Source: Gammaproteobacteria bacterium (lineage in GTDB: Bacteria; Pseudomonadota; Gammaproteobacteria; GCA-001735895). Taken from it: 51,575 nt of DNA. A model generated the notes under the pieces. The model made no database searches. It had not been told where the DNA came from and saw only the letters and a program-made list of their open reading frames with translations. Location of the stretch: positions 7,186 through 58,760 of the forward strand of contig JAHEKJ010000011.1 of assembly GCA_024638385.1 (NCBI GenBank), in the 5' to 3' direction. Positions within the stretch are counted from its first letter, which is position 1; every line of letters begins with the position of its first letter. A program made the position numbers and the translations under genes. Shown piece by piece: positions 16,810 to 28,911 of this stretch.

Positions 16810-17649
16810 ATGGACTTCAAAAACCTGTTGCTACATCTCGATAACAGTAGCGGCTGTCGCAACAGACTCGATGCTGCGTTCGCCTTGGCGCGAGATTTCG
16901 AAGCGCGCATCGAGGGCCTGTTCGTCGTCCCCGACTACATCGTCCCGTCCTACGTCGAGGCGCAGATCAGCGTCGACCTGATCACCGACGTGACCGAGAA
17001 GGCGATCGCGCGCGCCGAGGAAACGCTCGCCGAATACACCCAGTTGGCGCGCGATGCCGGGGTCGAGTTCGACGCCGAGGTCGTCGAGGGCCAGATCATC
17101 CCGATCCTGCGCGAGCACAGCAAGTATGCCGACCTGATGCTGCTCGGCCAGGACCAGCCGGACGATCCCGACAACGCGAGCTACGGCCTCGCCGACGCGC
17201 TGTTGTTCGAGGGCGCCTGCGGGTGCCTGCTGGTGCCGCACAGCGTCAAGATCGAGCCGCCCGGCAAGCGGATCCTGCTGGCGTGGAACGCGAGCCGCGA
17301 GTCGGCGCGCGCGCTGCACGAAGCCATGCCGTTGCTGGCCCGCGCCGACGAGCTGGTGGTGCTGTCATCGGAACCCGACGGTGCCGACTCGGGCCTCGCG
17401 CAAGGGCATCCCCACGCGCAGAGGCTCGCGCGCTTCCTCGAATCGCACGGCATCGAGTCGGTGTCGAGCGGCATCAGCGATCCGGACCTGACGCCGTCGC
17501 AGGCAATCATCGGCCAGGCGCTCGACATGCGCGCCGACCTGATCGTCATGGGCGCTTACGGCCACACACGGCTGCGCGAAATCATCCTCGGCGGCACCAC
17601 CCGCGACCTGCTCAAGCAGACGCCGGCGCCGCTGTTGCTCGCGCATTAG
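16810..17649 (+). CDS. Tandem universal stress protein (two UspA domains)
   Basis: A 279-aa cytoplasmic protein with two Usp domains. The first starts MDFKNLLLHLDNS. The second starts at KRILLAWNASRESARALHEA and ends with the nucleotide-binding signature GAYGHTRLREIILGG followed by TTRDLL. The ATG at 16810 is preceded by AGGAGAT, so the longer frame from 16741, which would include the FNR-like dyad and TATAAT, is rejected. The context of FNR boxes suggests a role in survival under low oxygen. The product is not an enzyme in known relatives. Confidence 0.92.
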   Translation: MDFKNLLLHLDNSSGCRNRLDAAFALARDFEARIEGLFVVPDYIVPSYVEAQISVDLITDVTEKAIARAEETLAEYTQLARDAGVEFDAEVVEGQIIPILREHSKYADLMLLGQDQPDDPDNASYGLADALLFEGACGCLLVPHSVKIEPPGKRILLAWNASRESARALHEAMPLLARADELVVLSSEPDGADSGLAQGHPHAQRLARFLESHGIESVSSGISDPDLTPSQAIIGQALDMRADLIVMGAYGHTRLREIILGGTTRDLLKQTPAPLLLAH

Positions 17650-17674
17650 CCCGACGCCGGCGAGGCCTGCGGGA

Positions 17675-18535
17675 TCAGGATCGGGCCGTCGCCTGCTGGG
17701 CGAAGAAAGACGCTCCGGACGGGATTTCGGGAATCTCCATCTCGTAGGCGATGCTGCGGATCCGGCCGGGGTCGTGGCCGCGCACGATCCGGTTGCCGAA
17801 ACGACTCGGGACCGCTACCGGCGTCAGCGGAATCGCGTCGGCCGCGGTCAGGGTCGAAATATAAAGCGTGCGCGGCTGGGTGCCGAAATTCGCCGACGAC
17901 GCGTGCAGCGTGCGCGTATGCATCAGGCAAAGGCTGCCGGCCGATCCCGCGCAGGCGACCGCATGACGTTCGCATTCGCGCGCGACCGCGTCGTCGACCG
18001 CGCCGGTAAACACGCCGTCGTGCCATAGCGAATGAAGCGGCCCGCGATGGCTTCCCGGCAGGATGCGCGGCGGACCCTTGCTGTCATCGACATCGTCTAG
18101 GTAAAGCATCGCGGTCACGCAGTCGTCGTTACTGTGCGGATCGAAGGTGAAATCCTGGTGCCATTTGACGACCGTGCCGCTGCCCGGCAACTTGCTGTTG
18201 AGCTTGGCGTGATGAAAACGCAGGTTTTCGCCGAGCAGCGCGGCGACCGCGTCGAGCAGGGGCCCGGATTCGATCAGCCCCAGGTAGGCTTCCGACACCT
18301 CTTCCGGCGACGCGACGCGGCGCAGCGCCGGTCGCTCGGCACGGTGCCCGGGCTCGACGTCGAAGCGCGGCCGACCGTCGAGCATCTTGCCGAACGGGCC
18401 CGCGTGGGCGCGCGATTCGTCGATCCAGTCGTCTAGCTGTCGGCGCAGCGGTTCGAGTTCGGCCGCCGAATAGACTCCGTCGAGCAAGACTACGCCGGTA
18501 TCCCAGAATTCGAGGCATTGCGCCGGAGTTATCAT
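17675..18535 (-). CDS. Phytanoyl-CoA dioxygenase (PhyH) family protein, copy 1
   Basis: A 286-aa Fe(II)/2-oxoglutarate oxygenase. The iron-binding HxD is in VVKWHQDFTFDPHSNDD, and the distal His is probably in the MHTRTLHASS segment, followed by an Arg (QPRTLYIS) for 2-oxoglutarate. The substrate is unknown. It closely resembles the copy at 39661-40524 in blocks such as DGRPRFDVEPGH, NSKLPG and LWHDGVFTGAV, and is less like the neighbour at 19603. It lies 57 bases downstream of the ureohydrolase gene on the same strand and may belong to its transcription unit. Confidence 0.88.
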   Translation of the reverse strand: MITPAQCLEFWDTGVVLLDGVYSAAELEPLRRQLDDWIDESRAHAGPFGKMLDGRPRFDVEPGHRAERPALRRVASPEEVSEAYLGLIESGPLLDAVAALLGENLRFHHAKLNSKLPGSGTVVKWHQDFTFDPHSNDDCVTAMLYLDDVDDSKGPPRILPGSHRGPLHSLWHDGVFTGAVDDAVARECERHAVACAGSAGSLCLMHTRTLHASSANFGTQPRTLYISTLTAADAIPLTPVAVPSRFGNRIVRGHDPGRIRSIAYEMEIPEIPSGASFFAQQATARS

Positions 18536-18592
18536 CGCGAGGCTCGCACCGATGGCTGGAAACCGAATCCTGACATGGCCCCGACGACAGGT

Positions 18593-19588
18593 CTAGCTTT
18601 CATGCCGGTCGGCGATCAGGCTCAGGATTTCGAACATGACCGCGCTGGCAAAGTGCGAGGTCTGCTGGTTCGGGTGGTCCTTGGTCGGCATCAGGCAGAC
18701 GACGTCGCCGCCGATCACGTTCTTGCCCCGCACCGAGCGCAGTAACTGCATGACTTCGTCGACCTGAAACCCCTGGATGCCGCACTCCAGATTGGCGACC
18801 CCGGGGCACACGGTCGGATCCATGCAATCGAGATCGAAGGTGACGTAAAGCGGTGCGTCACCGATGCGTTCGACGATCAGCCGCCTGGTGGCTTCCGGCC
18901 CGAGCTCGCGGTAGCGGCTGATCGGGATAACTTCGTAACCGAGATCGGAGCTGGTTTTCCACCAGTCGAGGGTGCGCGGGTTGCCGCGCATGCCGAGCTG
19001 CACGCTGTGCGTGCTGTCGACGTATCCGTCGCGCACGAGGTAGGCCGCCCAGTGCGCCGCCGACTTGACCGCACCGAGGAAATGCGGCACCTGTTCGTAG
19101 GCGTCGGTGTGCGCGTCGAAGTGCAGAAACGCGGCCTTGCGGCCGCCGGTCAGCCGTGCGCCATCGCCCGAAATCGCCTGCATGATGCCGCCGGTGACCG
19201 AATGATCGCCGCCGATCGAAACCGGTCGCGTACCGGCGGCGTCGAGCGCGCGGTAGAACTCGGTGATGCGCTCGATGCAGCGCTCGTTGTCGTTGGCCTC
19301 GGGCAAGGCCACGTCGCCCATGTCGCCGATGCGGCAGCGCTGCCACGGATCGATGCCGAAGTCGAGATGCACGCGCCGCGCCATCGCCGACACGTTGCGT
19401 ACCGCGCGCGGGCCGAGGTGCTGGTCGCGCTCGGTGGTGCCATTGCCGGTCGAGTGCGGCACGCCGACGAGCGCGATGTCGAGCGCGGCGGGGTCGCGTT
19501 CGAGCGGGCAGCGGAACAGCGTGGGGATGTCCCACCAGTACAGGCCTTCGAGCATCATGCGATCGCTGGCGGAAATTTCCTGGGTCAT
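18593..19588 (-). CDS. Agmatinase/arginase-family ureohydrolase
   Basis: A 331-aa enzyme of the dinuclear-metal ureohydrolase family, which splits urea from guanidino compounds. Metal-ligand motifs are GGDHSVTGG, FLHFDAHTDAY and YVTFDLDCMDPTVCPG. The length suits agmatinase, guanidinobutyrase, guanidinopropionase or guanidine hydrolase, and the substrate cannot be fixed from motifs alone. The start at 19588 has a GAGGAA ribosome-binding site. It lies 14 bases after a PhyH gene on the same strand, so the two form an operon. An oxygenase acting on a guanidino side chain followed by a ureohydrolase would make biochemical sense, but this is inference. Confidence 0.9.
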   Translation of the reverse strand: MTQEISASDRMMLEGLYWWDIPTLFRCPLERDPAALDIALVGVPHSTGNGTTERDQHLGPRAVRNVSAMARRVHLDFGIDPWQRCRIGDMGDVALPEANDNERCIERITEFYRALDAAGTRPVSIGGDHSVTGGIMQAISGDGARLTGGRKAAFLHFDAHTDAYEQVPHFLGAVKSAAHWAAYLVRDGYVDSTHSVQLGMRGNPRTLDWWKTSSDLGYEVIPISRYRELGPEATRRLIVERIGDAPLYVTFDLDCMDPTVCPGVANLECGIQGFQVDEVMQLLRSVRGKNVIGGDVVCLMPTKDHPNQQTSHFASAVMFEILSLIADRHES

Positions 19589-19602
19589 GGGGGTTCCTCG
19601 AG

Positions 19603-20433
19603 TCAGAGCGCGCGCTTATGCCGCGCGCCGTGGTACAAAATCCGGGCGAAATTATCGTTCGCCCGGTCACGCTCGGCGACCGCGGCCGGGTCCATGTCGG
19701 CGCGCGGCCGGCGCAAGACTTCGAGCGCCGGGTGGCGCGGCGTGCCGCGTATCGGCAGCCAGCAGTTCGCGCCGATCGTCTGCCGCGCATCGGCCGGTGC
19801 GTAGGCCTGCAACGCGAAGCCGATCCGCCGGCGCGCGCCGCGATTCGGCTGCGAGCCGTGGATCGTGCGCGCATGATGCAGCGACATTTGCCCGGGGCGC
19901 AGGACCAGGTCGACGCGAGCGGTTTCGTCGACATCGGCGATTTGCTGGCCGCGGGTCAGGATATTGTCGGCGGCGAAGGTGTCCTCGTGCGGGCGGATCG
20001 GGTCGCGGTGGCTGCCGGGAATCATGCTCATGCAACCGGTCTCGAGGTTGCTCGGCGTCAGCGCGATCCACGGCGTGACGAAGTCCTGCGGCTCGATGCC
20101 CATGTAGGTCGCGTCCTGGTGGTAGCTGACGTACTGGCTCGAACGCGGTTCCTTGACGAACAGCACGCTGCCCCACAGCGAAAATTCCGCGCCGATCAGG
20201 TCCTCGACCGCGTCGAGCACGACCGGGTGATGGGCGAGTTCGTCGAACAGCGTGCAGGCCAGGTGCGGGTTATTGCGCCGCTCGGCATCGAACTGGCCGG
20301 GATACTCGCGTTCCGCGGCCGCAAATCGCTCGGCGTAGTCCGCGGCCTCGGCCTCGCTCATCACGTCGACCGGCGCGACGAAGCCGTGGTCGCGATACGC
20401 GTCGATTTGCTCGTCGCTCAAGACCTTGCCCAT
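19603..20433 (-). CDS. Phytanoyl-CoA dioxygenase (PhyH) family protein, copy 2
   Basis: A 276-aa Fe(II)/2-oxoglutarate oxygenase from the ATG at 20433 (MGKVLSDEQIDAYRDHGFV); an upstream in-frame start would add seven residues. Iron ligands are in YVSYHQDATYMG (HxD) and probably MSLHHARTIHGSQPNRG (distal His), followed by the Arg-rich stretch GARRRIGF for 2-oxoglutarate. The MIPGSHRDP motif is typical of PhyH proteins. It precedes the ureohydrolase gene in one operon. The substrate is unknown. Confidence 0.88.
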   Translation of the reverse strand: MGKVLSDEQIDAYRDHGFVAPVDVMSEAEAADYAERFAAAEREYPGQFDAERRNNPHLACTLFDELAHHPVVLDAVEDLIGAEFSLWGSVLFVKEPRSSQYVSYHQDATYMGIEPQDFVTPWIALTPSNLETGCMSMIPGSHRDPIRPHEDTFAADNILTRGQQIADVDETARVDLVLRPGQMSLHHARTIHGSQPNRGARRRIGFALQAYAPADARQTIGANCWLPIRGTPRHPALEVLRRPRADMDPAAVAERDRANDNFARILYHGARHKRAL

Positions 20434-20533
20434 AGCAGCCACCCGGCAGCCCATGAATGCCCGGATAGTAGCTCAATTCCGGATCCCGGCGCACCTGTTC
20501 CCCACTCCCCCTGATTTTTACCCGGAGTAATTA

Positions 20534-20555
20534 CCCCGAGTAAAAGCACTCGGGG
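20534..20555 (-). terminator. Hairpin downstream of the glycosyltransferase-like gene
   Basis: A perfect 8-bp stem, CCCCGAGT (20534-20541) and ACTCGGGG (20548-20555), has a 6-nt loop. On the - strand it follows the gene that stops at 20570. The downstream tract is only moderately T-rich, so termination strength is uncertain. Confidence 0.55.
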
Positions 20556-20569
20556 ACTCGAGGTACGCG

Positions 20570-21310
20570 CTAGCGCGCGAGGCCGTGGCCGAGCAGGCGC
20601 TCGACGATCGCGTGCATGCGCGCGTCGGCGTCGGCGGAGACCAGCGACGCGCTCAGGTTGGCGCCGGCGGGGACCTCGGCCGAACGCGCGAGCATCAATT
20701 CGAGCGCCGCGCCGCCGCCGGCAAAAATATCGTCGAGCACGGGCGGGCTCAGCATCCCGGCGCGTTCCATGACCGGGCATTGCACGAGGTTGGCGAGCGC
20801 CGTCAGCAGCTTCGGCCCGACGAACTGAGGCGGCATCCGGCCACGGTTGAGTCTGACCAGCCGGGTCGCGCTGTCGGCGTAAAAATCGAGAAACGGGTTA
20901 CCGGCGCGAAACAGCAAAAACGCATTGTGTACCTTGCGATAAACCTTCAGGCCGCGGCCGTCGCCGGCCTGTACCCAGACTTCGCGACCGAGCGCATACG
21001 ACGTCGCCGGCGGCACGAACGCGGCCGGATCGAAGATCAGGAAATCGGCGTCGCACCAGATCGCGCAAGCGTAGCCATCGGCGAGCGCCCGCCCGAGCCA
21101 GGCCAGCCGCGCGAGGTCGGTGGCGACGACCGGCTGCGCGCGGGCCCGGTCGCGCACCTCGGGATCCAGCAGGTCGAACAGTTCGTCGCCGACGAAACGA
21201 TAGTCATGGCCGCGTTGCCTGGCCCACGCGCGCACCGAAGCGAGACACGGCTCGAGCCAGGCGTGCGGCATGGGTTCGCGATGCGACTGGATGACGAGGG
21301 TGTCGCTCAT
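20570..21310 (-). CDS. Glycosyltransferase-like hypothetical protein
   Basis: A 246-aa protein that begins LVIQSHREPMPHAWLEPCL, resembling the start of GT-A-type nucleotide-sugar transferases of the galactosyltransferase-like kind. It contains a DxD-like metal/nucleotide site in CAIWCDADFLIFDPAAF. A later segment, KVYRKVHNAFLLFRAGNPFL, fits the acceptor half of such folds. No signal peptide or membrane segment is seen, so it should be cytoplasmic. The substrate is unknown and no surface-polysaccharide genes are nearby. It could instead be an orphan protein with the same fold. Confidence 0.6.
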   Translation of the reverse strand: MSDTLVIQSHREPMPHAWLEPCLASVRAWARQRGHDYRFVGDELFDLLDPEVRDRARAQPVVATDLARLAWLGRALADGYACAIWCDADFLIFDPAAFVPPATSYALGREVWVQAGDGRGLKVYRKVHNAFLLFRAGNPFLDFYADSATRLVRLNRGRMPPQFVGPKLLTALANLVQCPVMERAGMLSPPVLDDIFAGGGAALELMLARSAEVPAGANLSASLVSADADARMHAIVERLLGHGLAR

Positions 21311-21391
21311 CGAACGCCGCCCGGTCGTCCTCGTTCTCGCCTGCCAATCATGCTATCTTTGCCGCTCCGATCACCGCCGAAACACGAACCG

Positions 21392-21661
21392 ATGAGCAAG
21401 CCGACAATCGCGAACAACCAGCCGGCCAAAGTCGCCCTCGAACAGGGCAAAAAGTATTTTTTCTGCATGTGCGGCAAGAGCAGCAAGCAACCGTTTTGCG
21501 ACGGTTCGCACCAGGGCAGCGAATTTACGCCGCTGGCATTCACCTGCGATGCGAGCAAGGACTACTTTCTTTGCCAGTGCAAGCATAGCGCCAACAAGCC
21601 TTACTGCGACGGCACGCACAAGCGATTCCCCGCCGACCTGATCGGCAAGCTCGCACCTTGA
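21392..21661 (+). CDS. Double CDGSH iron-sulfur domain protein
   Basis: An 89-aa small protein with two CDGSH-type 2Fe-2S sites. The first is CMCGKSSKQPFCDGSH and the second CQCKHSANKPYCDGTH, each with the three Cys and one His that hold the cluster. Short two-domain members are common in bacteria. They are thought to act in electron transfer or cluster handling, with no fixed pathway. The ATG at 21392 is the first Met before the KVALEQGKKYFFC block. It lies alone between two - strand genes. Confidence 0.92.
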   Translation: MSKPTIANNQPAKVALEQGKKYFFCMCGKSSKQPFCDGSHQGSEFTPLAFTCDASKDYFLCQCKHSANKPYCDGTHKRFPADLIGKLAP

Positions 21662-21674
21662 ACCCCGCGCGCGC

Positions 21675-22139
21675 TCAGCACAGCCCGGGGCGGCCGGCAT
21701 CGCGCGCCCCCCGGCCGAACCTCATGCCGTCGATTCCCGCCCAGTAAGCCGCCGCCTCGCACATCGGGCAGGCGCGCGACGACGAGTACAGGATGCAACC
21801 CGACAGCTTGCGGCTGCCGAGGCGGCGCGCGGCGTCGCGAATCGCCTCCATCTCGGCGTGGGCGGTCGGATCGCCGGCGGTCAGCACGCGGCTCGGCGCC
21901 TGGCCGACGATGCGACCAGCGCGTACGACCACGGCGCCGTAAGCCTGGTCGCCGGCCTCGCGCGCATCCTGTTGCATCGCGAAGGCGCGCGCCATGAAGG
22001 CGGCGTCGCCCGCTTCCGGCGGCTGCTCGATCGCACCGTCGTCGAACTGTTTGGCGCGCGCTCGCGGGATGCCCGCGGGCGCCAGTAGCGCGGCTCCCGC
22101 CAGCAGACAGGCGCGCCGCGTCCAGTTTCGAATCGTCAT
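21675..22139 (-). CDS. Nucleoside/guanine deaminase-like protein with a probable Tat signal
   Basis: A 154-aa cytidine/deoxycytidylate deaminase-fold protein. The zinc and catalytic motifs are THAEMEAI (His-Ala-Glu) and SSRACPMCEAAAYWAG (PCxxC-type, here CPMC), closest to guanine deaminase/TadA-like proteins. From the ATG at 22139 it has an unusual N-terminus, MTIRNWTRRACLLAGAALLA, then an Ala-rich run ending in ARA. This looks like a twin-arginine or Sec signal, which is odd for a deaminase family that is normally cytoplasmic. A longer frame starting 39 bases upstream would bury the signal and is not preferred. Confidence 0.75.
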   Translation of the reverse strand: MTIRNWTRRACLLAGAALLAPAGIPRARAKQFDDGAIEQPPEAGDAAFMARAFAMQQDAREAGDQAYGAVVVRAGRIVGQAPSRVLTAGDPTAHAEMEAIRDAARRLGSRKLSGCILYSSSRACPMCEAAAYWAGIDGMRFGRGARDAGRPGLC

Positions 22140-22196
22140 GTCGTCGATCTCCCTGGCGATGATCGCGCAGTGTATCATCCGCGCGCCAAATCCCGC

Positions 22197-22226
22197 TTGT
22201 AACCGCGCGCCGTCCGCGCATAGAAT
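22197..22226 (+). promoter_or_regulatory. Sigma-70-like promoter of the lysW operon
   Basis: TTGTAA (22197-22202) and TAGAAT (22221-22226) are separated by 18 bases. The -10 lies 33 bases upstream of the lysW ATG, which has a GGGGA ribosome-binding site. Confidence 0.5.
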
Positions 22227-22258
22227 GATTTCCCTTGCAATGATTACCGGGGATAGTC

Positions 22259-22419
22259 ATGCCTGAATGTCCGATTTGCGCGGCCGAGGTTGCGGTCGGC
22301 CACGACGTGATCGCGGGCGAAATTCTGGTCTGCGACGATTGCGGCAGCGAGCTGGAAATTCTCGAAACCGACCCCCTCGAGCTGGCCGAAGCACCGACCG
22401 CCGAGGAGGACTGGGGTCA

Positions 22420-22423
<4 letters not shown>
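22259..22423 (+). CDS. lysW: LysW-type amino-group carrier protein with a C-terminal Gln
   Basis: A 54-aa acidic carrier protein. The N-terminal zinc ribbon uses CPIC (Cys4/7) and CDDC (Cys25/28), followed by [17 protein letters not shown] and the C-terminal signature EEDWGQ. In studied LysW proteins the terminus is EDWGE, and the terminal Glu side-chain carboxyl is joined to the amino group of aminoadipate or glutamate by LysX. Here the last codon before TGA is CAG (Gln), so there is no free side-chain carboxyl until it is deamidated. The start is ATG with a GGGGA ribosome-binding site. The stop overlaps the lysX GTG start (GTGA). It is the first gene of a six-gene coupled operon. Confidence 0.9.
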
Positions 22424-23255
<832 letters not shown>

Positions 23256-23259
<4 letters not shown>

Positions 23260-24284
23260 GCCGGCTCGGCGTTTCCATCGTCGGTGGCTCCGGCTACACC
23301 GGCGGCGACCTGCTCAGGCTGTTGCACTTCCACCCGGGCGTCGAGATCCGCCAGGTCACGTCGGAACGCCACGCCGGCCGCCCGGTCGCGAGCGCGCATC
23401 CGAACCTGCGCAAGGTCGTCGACCACAAGTTCGTCGCGATCGACGAACTCGAGCCCTGCGACGCGCTGTTTCTTTGTCTGCCGCACGGGCAGACAATGCG
23501 CCAGCTCGGCGATTTCGAGGGTCTCGCCGAAACCCTCGTCGACCTGTCGGCCGATTACCGGCTGCGCGATCCGGCGGCATACGAGACCTGGTACGGTCAT
23601 GCGCACGCGCAGCCCGACCGGCTCGGCGAATTCGTCTACGGCATACCCGAACTGCACCGCGAGGCGCTGCGCGGTGCGACGCGCATCGCCGGCGCCGGCT
23701 GCAATGCGACCGCGACGATTCTCGCGCTGCATCCGCTCTACGCCGCCGGCCTCGCCGAATCCGCCGTGGTCGACGTCAAGGCCGGCTCGAGCCAGGGCGG
23801 CAACGCGGTCTCGGACGGCAGCCATCACCCGGAACGCAGTGGCGCCGTGCGTTCCTACAAGCCGACCGCGCATCGTCACCTCGGCGAAATCCGGCAGGAA
23901 CTCGGCGCCGATACGATCCACTTTTCGGCGACCTCGATCGAGATGGTGCGCGGCATTCTCGCAACCTGCCACGTGTTCCTGCGCGAACCGCTCGAAGAAA
24001 AGGAAGTCTGGAAGCTGTATCGCGGCGCCTACGGCGACGAACCCTTCATTCGCATCGTCAAGGAACGCAGCGGCATCCACCGCTACCCCGAGCCGAAGAT
24101 CCTCGCCGGCAGTAATTACTGCGACATCGGCTTCGAGCGCGACCCGACGAGCAACCGCCTGGTCGTCATCGCCGCGCTCGACAATCTGATGAAGGGCGCC
24201 GCCGGCCAGGCCGTGCAGGCCTTCAATATCGCCCGCGGCTTCGACGAAACCACGGCGCTCGAATTCCCCGGTCTTCATCCCTGA
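23256..24284 (+). CDS. lysY: LysW-gamma-aminoadipyl/glutamyl-phosphate reductase (LysY/ArgC)
   Basis: A 342-aa NADPH-dependent reductase of the ArgC/LysY family. The Rossmann motif is [18 protein letters not shown], and the catalytic Cys is in [38 protein letters not shown] and [18 protein letters not shown] are further LysY-like blocks. It reduces the acyl-phosphate on the carrier-bound substrate to the semialdehyde. It has a GTG start within GTGA at the lysX stop. It lies seven bases before the amidotransferase gene. Confidence 0.93.
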
Positions 24285-24291
24285 TTCGGGT

Positions 24292-24927
24292 ATGTGTCGC
24301 CTGCTCTATATTCGCGCCGACGCGCCCTTCCCGATCCCGCGGCTGCTCGCGCCGTTCGCCGAACTGTCGCGCGCGAGCCGCGAATACCAGGGTCACGGCT
24401 GGGGTTGCGCCTGGCGCGAGGACGACGAATGGCGGCAATACCACGACATCCGCCCGGTCTGGGACGACGACCTCGCGCGGTTCGGCGACACCCGGCTGCT
24501 GCTCGCGCATGCGCGCAGCGCGTTTCGCGACGAGGGCATCCGGGTTGACAATAACATGCCGTTTTCCGACGGCGAGTCGATGTTCATCTTCAACGGCGAA
24601 CTGCGCGGCGTGCGCATCAGGGCCGACGGTCGCATCGGCGCGGAAAAGATCTTCAACGTGATCCGTCGCTTCGACCGTGGCGACAAGTGCGCGGCAACCG
24701 CAAAAGCGGTCGATATCATCGAAAAACGCAGCGCCTACGTGCGCGCGCTGAACCTCGTGTTGTCGGACGGCGAGCAGAGCTGCCTCGCAACGCACTACAA
24801 CGAAGATCCGGATTACTTTCAAATGTACGAAAAAACCGCCGGCGGCATGCACCTCGTCTGCTCGCAACCCTTTGCCGGCGAATCCGGCTGGCAGCCGATC
24901 GAAAACCGCACGACGAGGCCACTGTGA
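24292..24927 (+). CDS. Stand-alone class II glutamine amidotransferase-like amidohydrolase in the lys operon
   Basis: A 211-aa Ntn-hydrolase-type protein. Cys2 (MCRLLYIR) would become the N-terminal nucleophile after Met removal. Conserved class II motifs are YQGHGWGCAWR, LLAHARSAF and the oxyanion-type MFIFNGELRG. It has no synthase domain, so it resembles YafJ and EgtC. EgtC hydrolyses a gamma-glutamyl amide in ergothioneine synthesis. It sits between lysY and lysZ and its stop overlaps the lysZ GTG start (GTGA), so it clearly belongs to this pathway. Candidate roles are deamidation of the carrier's C-terminal Gln, or release of the finished amino acid from the carrier. Both are inference. 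Confidence 0.85.
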   Translation: MCRLLYIRADAPFPIPRLLAPFAELSRASREYQGHGWGCAWREDDEWRQYHDIRPVWDDDLARFGDTRLLLAHARSAFRDEGIRVDNNMPFSDGESMFIFNGELRGVRIRADGRIGAEKIFNVIRRFDRGDKCAATAKAVDIIEKRSAYVRALNLVLSDGEQSCLATHYNEDPDYFQMYEKTAGGMHLVCSQPFAGESGWQPIENRTTRPL

Positions 24928-25711
24928 TCCTGCTCAAGATCGGCGGCGGCGACGGCATCAATCTCGACGGCACGATCGAAGATCTCGCGGCGCTCGGCGA
25001 AGCCTGCCTGATCGTGCACGGCGCCAACGCGCTGCGCGACCGTATCGCCGCGCGCCTCGGCATGGACAAGCAGATCCTGACCTCGGTATCCGGTTACAGC
25101 AGCGTGTTTTCCGACCAGGACGCGATCGACGCGATCCTGATGAGCTACGCCGGCCTGCGCAACAAGCGCATCGTCGAGCTGTGCCAGCGGCATGGCATCG
25201 ACGCGATCGGCCTGACCGGGCTCGACGGTCGCATCGTCCAGGGCGAGCGCAACCGCGGCATCCGCGTGCGCGAAGCCGGCAAGACGCTGATCAAGCGCGA
25301 TTTCTCAGGCAAGCCGCGCGCGGTCAACGGCGACTTGCTGAACCTGTTGCTCGAGCGCGGTTATTGCCCGGTGCTGACGATCCCGATCGTCGACGAGAAG
25401 GGTTTCGCGATCAATTCCGAGAACGACGACATCGTCGCGCGGATTGCCGCGACGCTCGAGATCGACACCGTGATCCAGCTGATCGAGGCGCCCGGCCTGC
25501 TCGACGACCCGGCCGACGAAAGCTCGCTGATCGCCGCACTGGACCTGGCCGAACTGCGCGCCCGCGAGGCCGCGGCCGAGGGCCGCATCCGGCGCAAGCT
25601 GCTCGCGCTGACGCGCCTGTGCGAAGGCGGCGGCACGCGGGTCATCATCGCCGACGGTCGCGCCGAACATCCCGTCACGGCGGCGCTCGACGGCGCGGGG
25701 ACGCATATCGA

Positions 25712-25715
<4 letters not shown>
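24924..25715 (+). CDS. lysZ: LysW-bound aminoadipate/glutamate kinase (LysZ/ArgB type)
   Basis: A 263-aa amino acid kinase family enzyme from a GTG at 24924. The N-terminal ILLKIGGGDGI binds phosphate. LIVHGANALRDRIAARLGMD and IGLTGLDGRIVQGERN are LysZ-like. The nucleotide site is NSENDDIVARIAATLEIDTV. It phosphorylates the carrier-bound side-chain carboxylate before LysY. It is coupled upstream to the amidotransferase (GTGA) and downstream to lysJ (ATGA). Confidence 0.92.
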
Positions 25716-26866
<1,151 letters not shown>

Positions 26867-26975
26867 CGGCGGCGGCATCGCGCCGCGCAAATACCCGATT
26901 AGTTGACGCCGGTCCTTTCTGTGCGGCGGCGGATTCATTATAATCGCCGGTTTTCGCAGTATCGAGATTTCGCGC

Positions 26976-28610
<1,635 letters not shown>

Positions 28611-28911
28611 CACCCGATCCGGCCTCCCGGGCCGTCGCTCCAGGTCCCGAGCGCCGCGCGATCCCGACTTGCCGGCTATCGCATTTCACGCCGAGACCCG
28701 CGGCGCCTGAAGGCGCGAAGGTCGCGGTGTCTACCGCAGGATGCGGTGCCGCCAGTCGCAACGAAACTCTGCGTTCTCCGCGTCCCTGCGTAAAGGAGCG
28801 GGCCTTAACTCGCCCTCGGGACGTGGCAGGCCATCGCCGGATTTCGCGGGCTTGCCTGCGGTGGCCCAGGGCAGGCACAATGGTCGGCCCACTTAACTGG
28901 ATCGAATCAGA
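28611..28911. other. Intergenic region between pckA and the CocE hydrolase gene
   Basis: About 300 bases hold no convincing gene. A small GCGCCT/AGGCGC hairpin lies near 28706-28719. A possible promoter for the next gene is TTGCCT (28852-28857) and CACAAT (28876-28881) with 18-base spacing. Confidence 0.4.
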
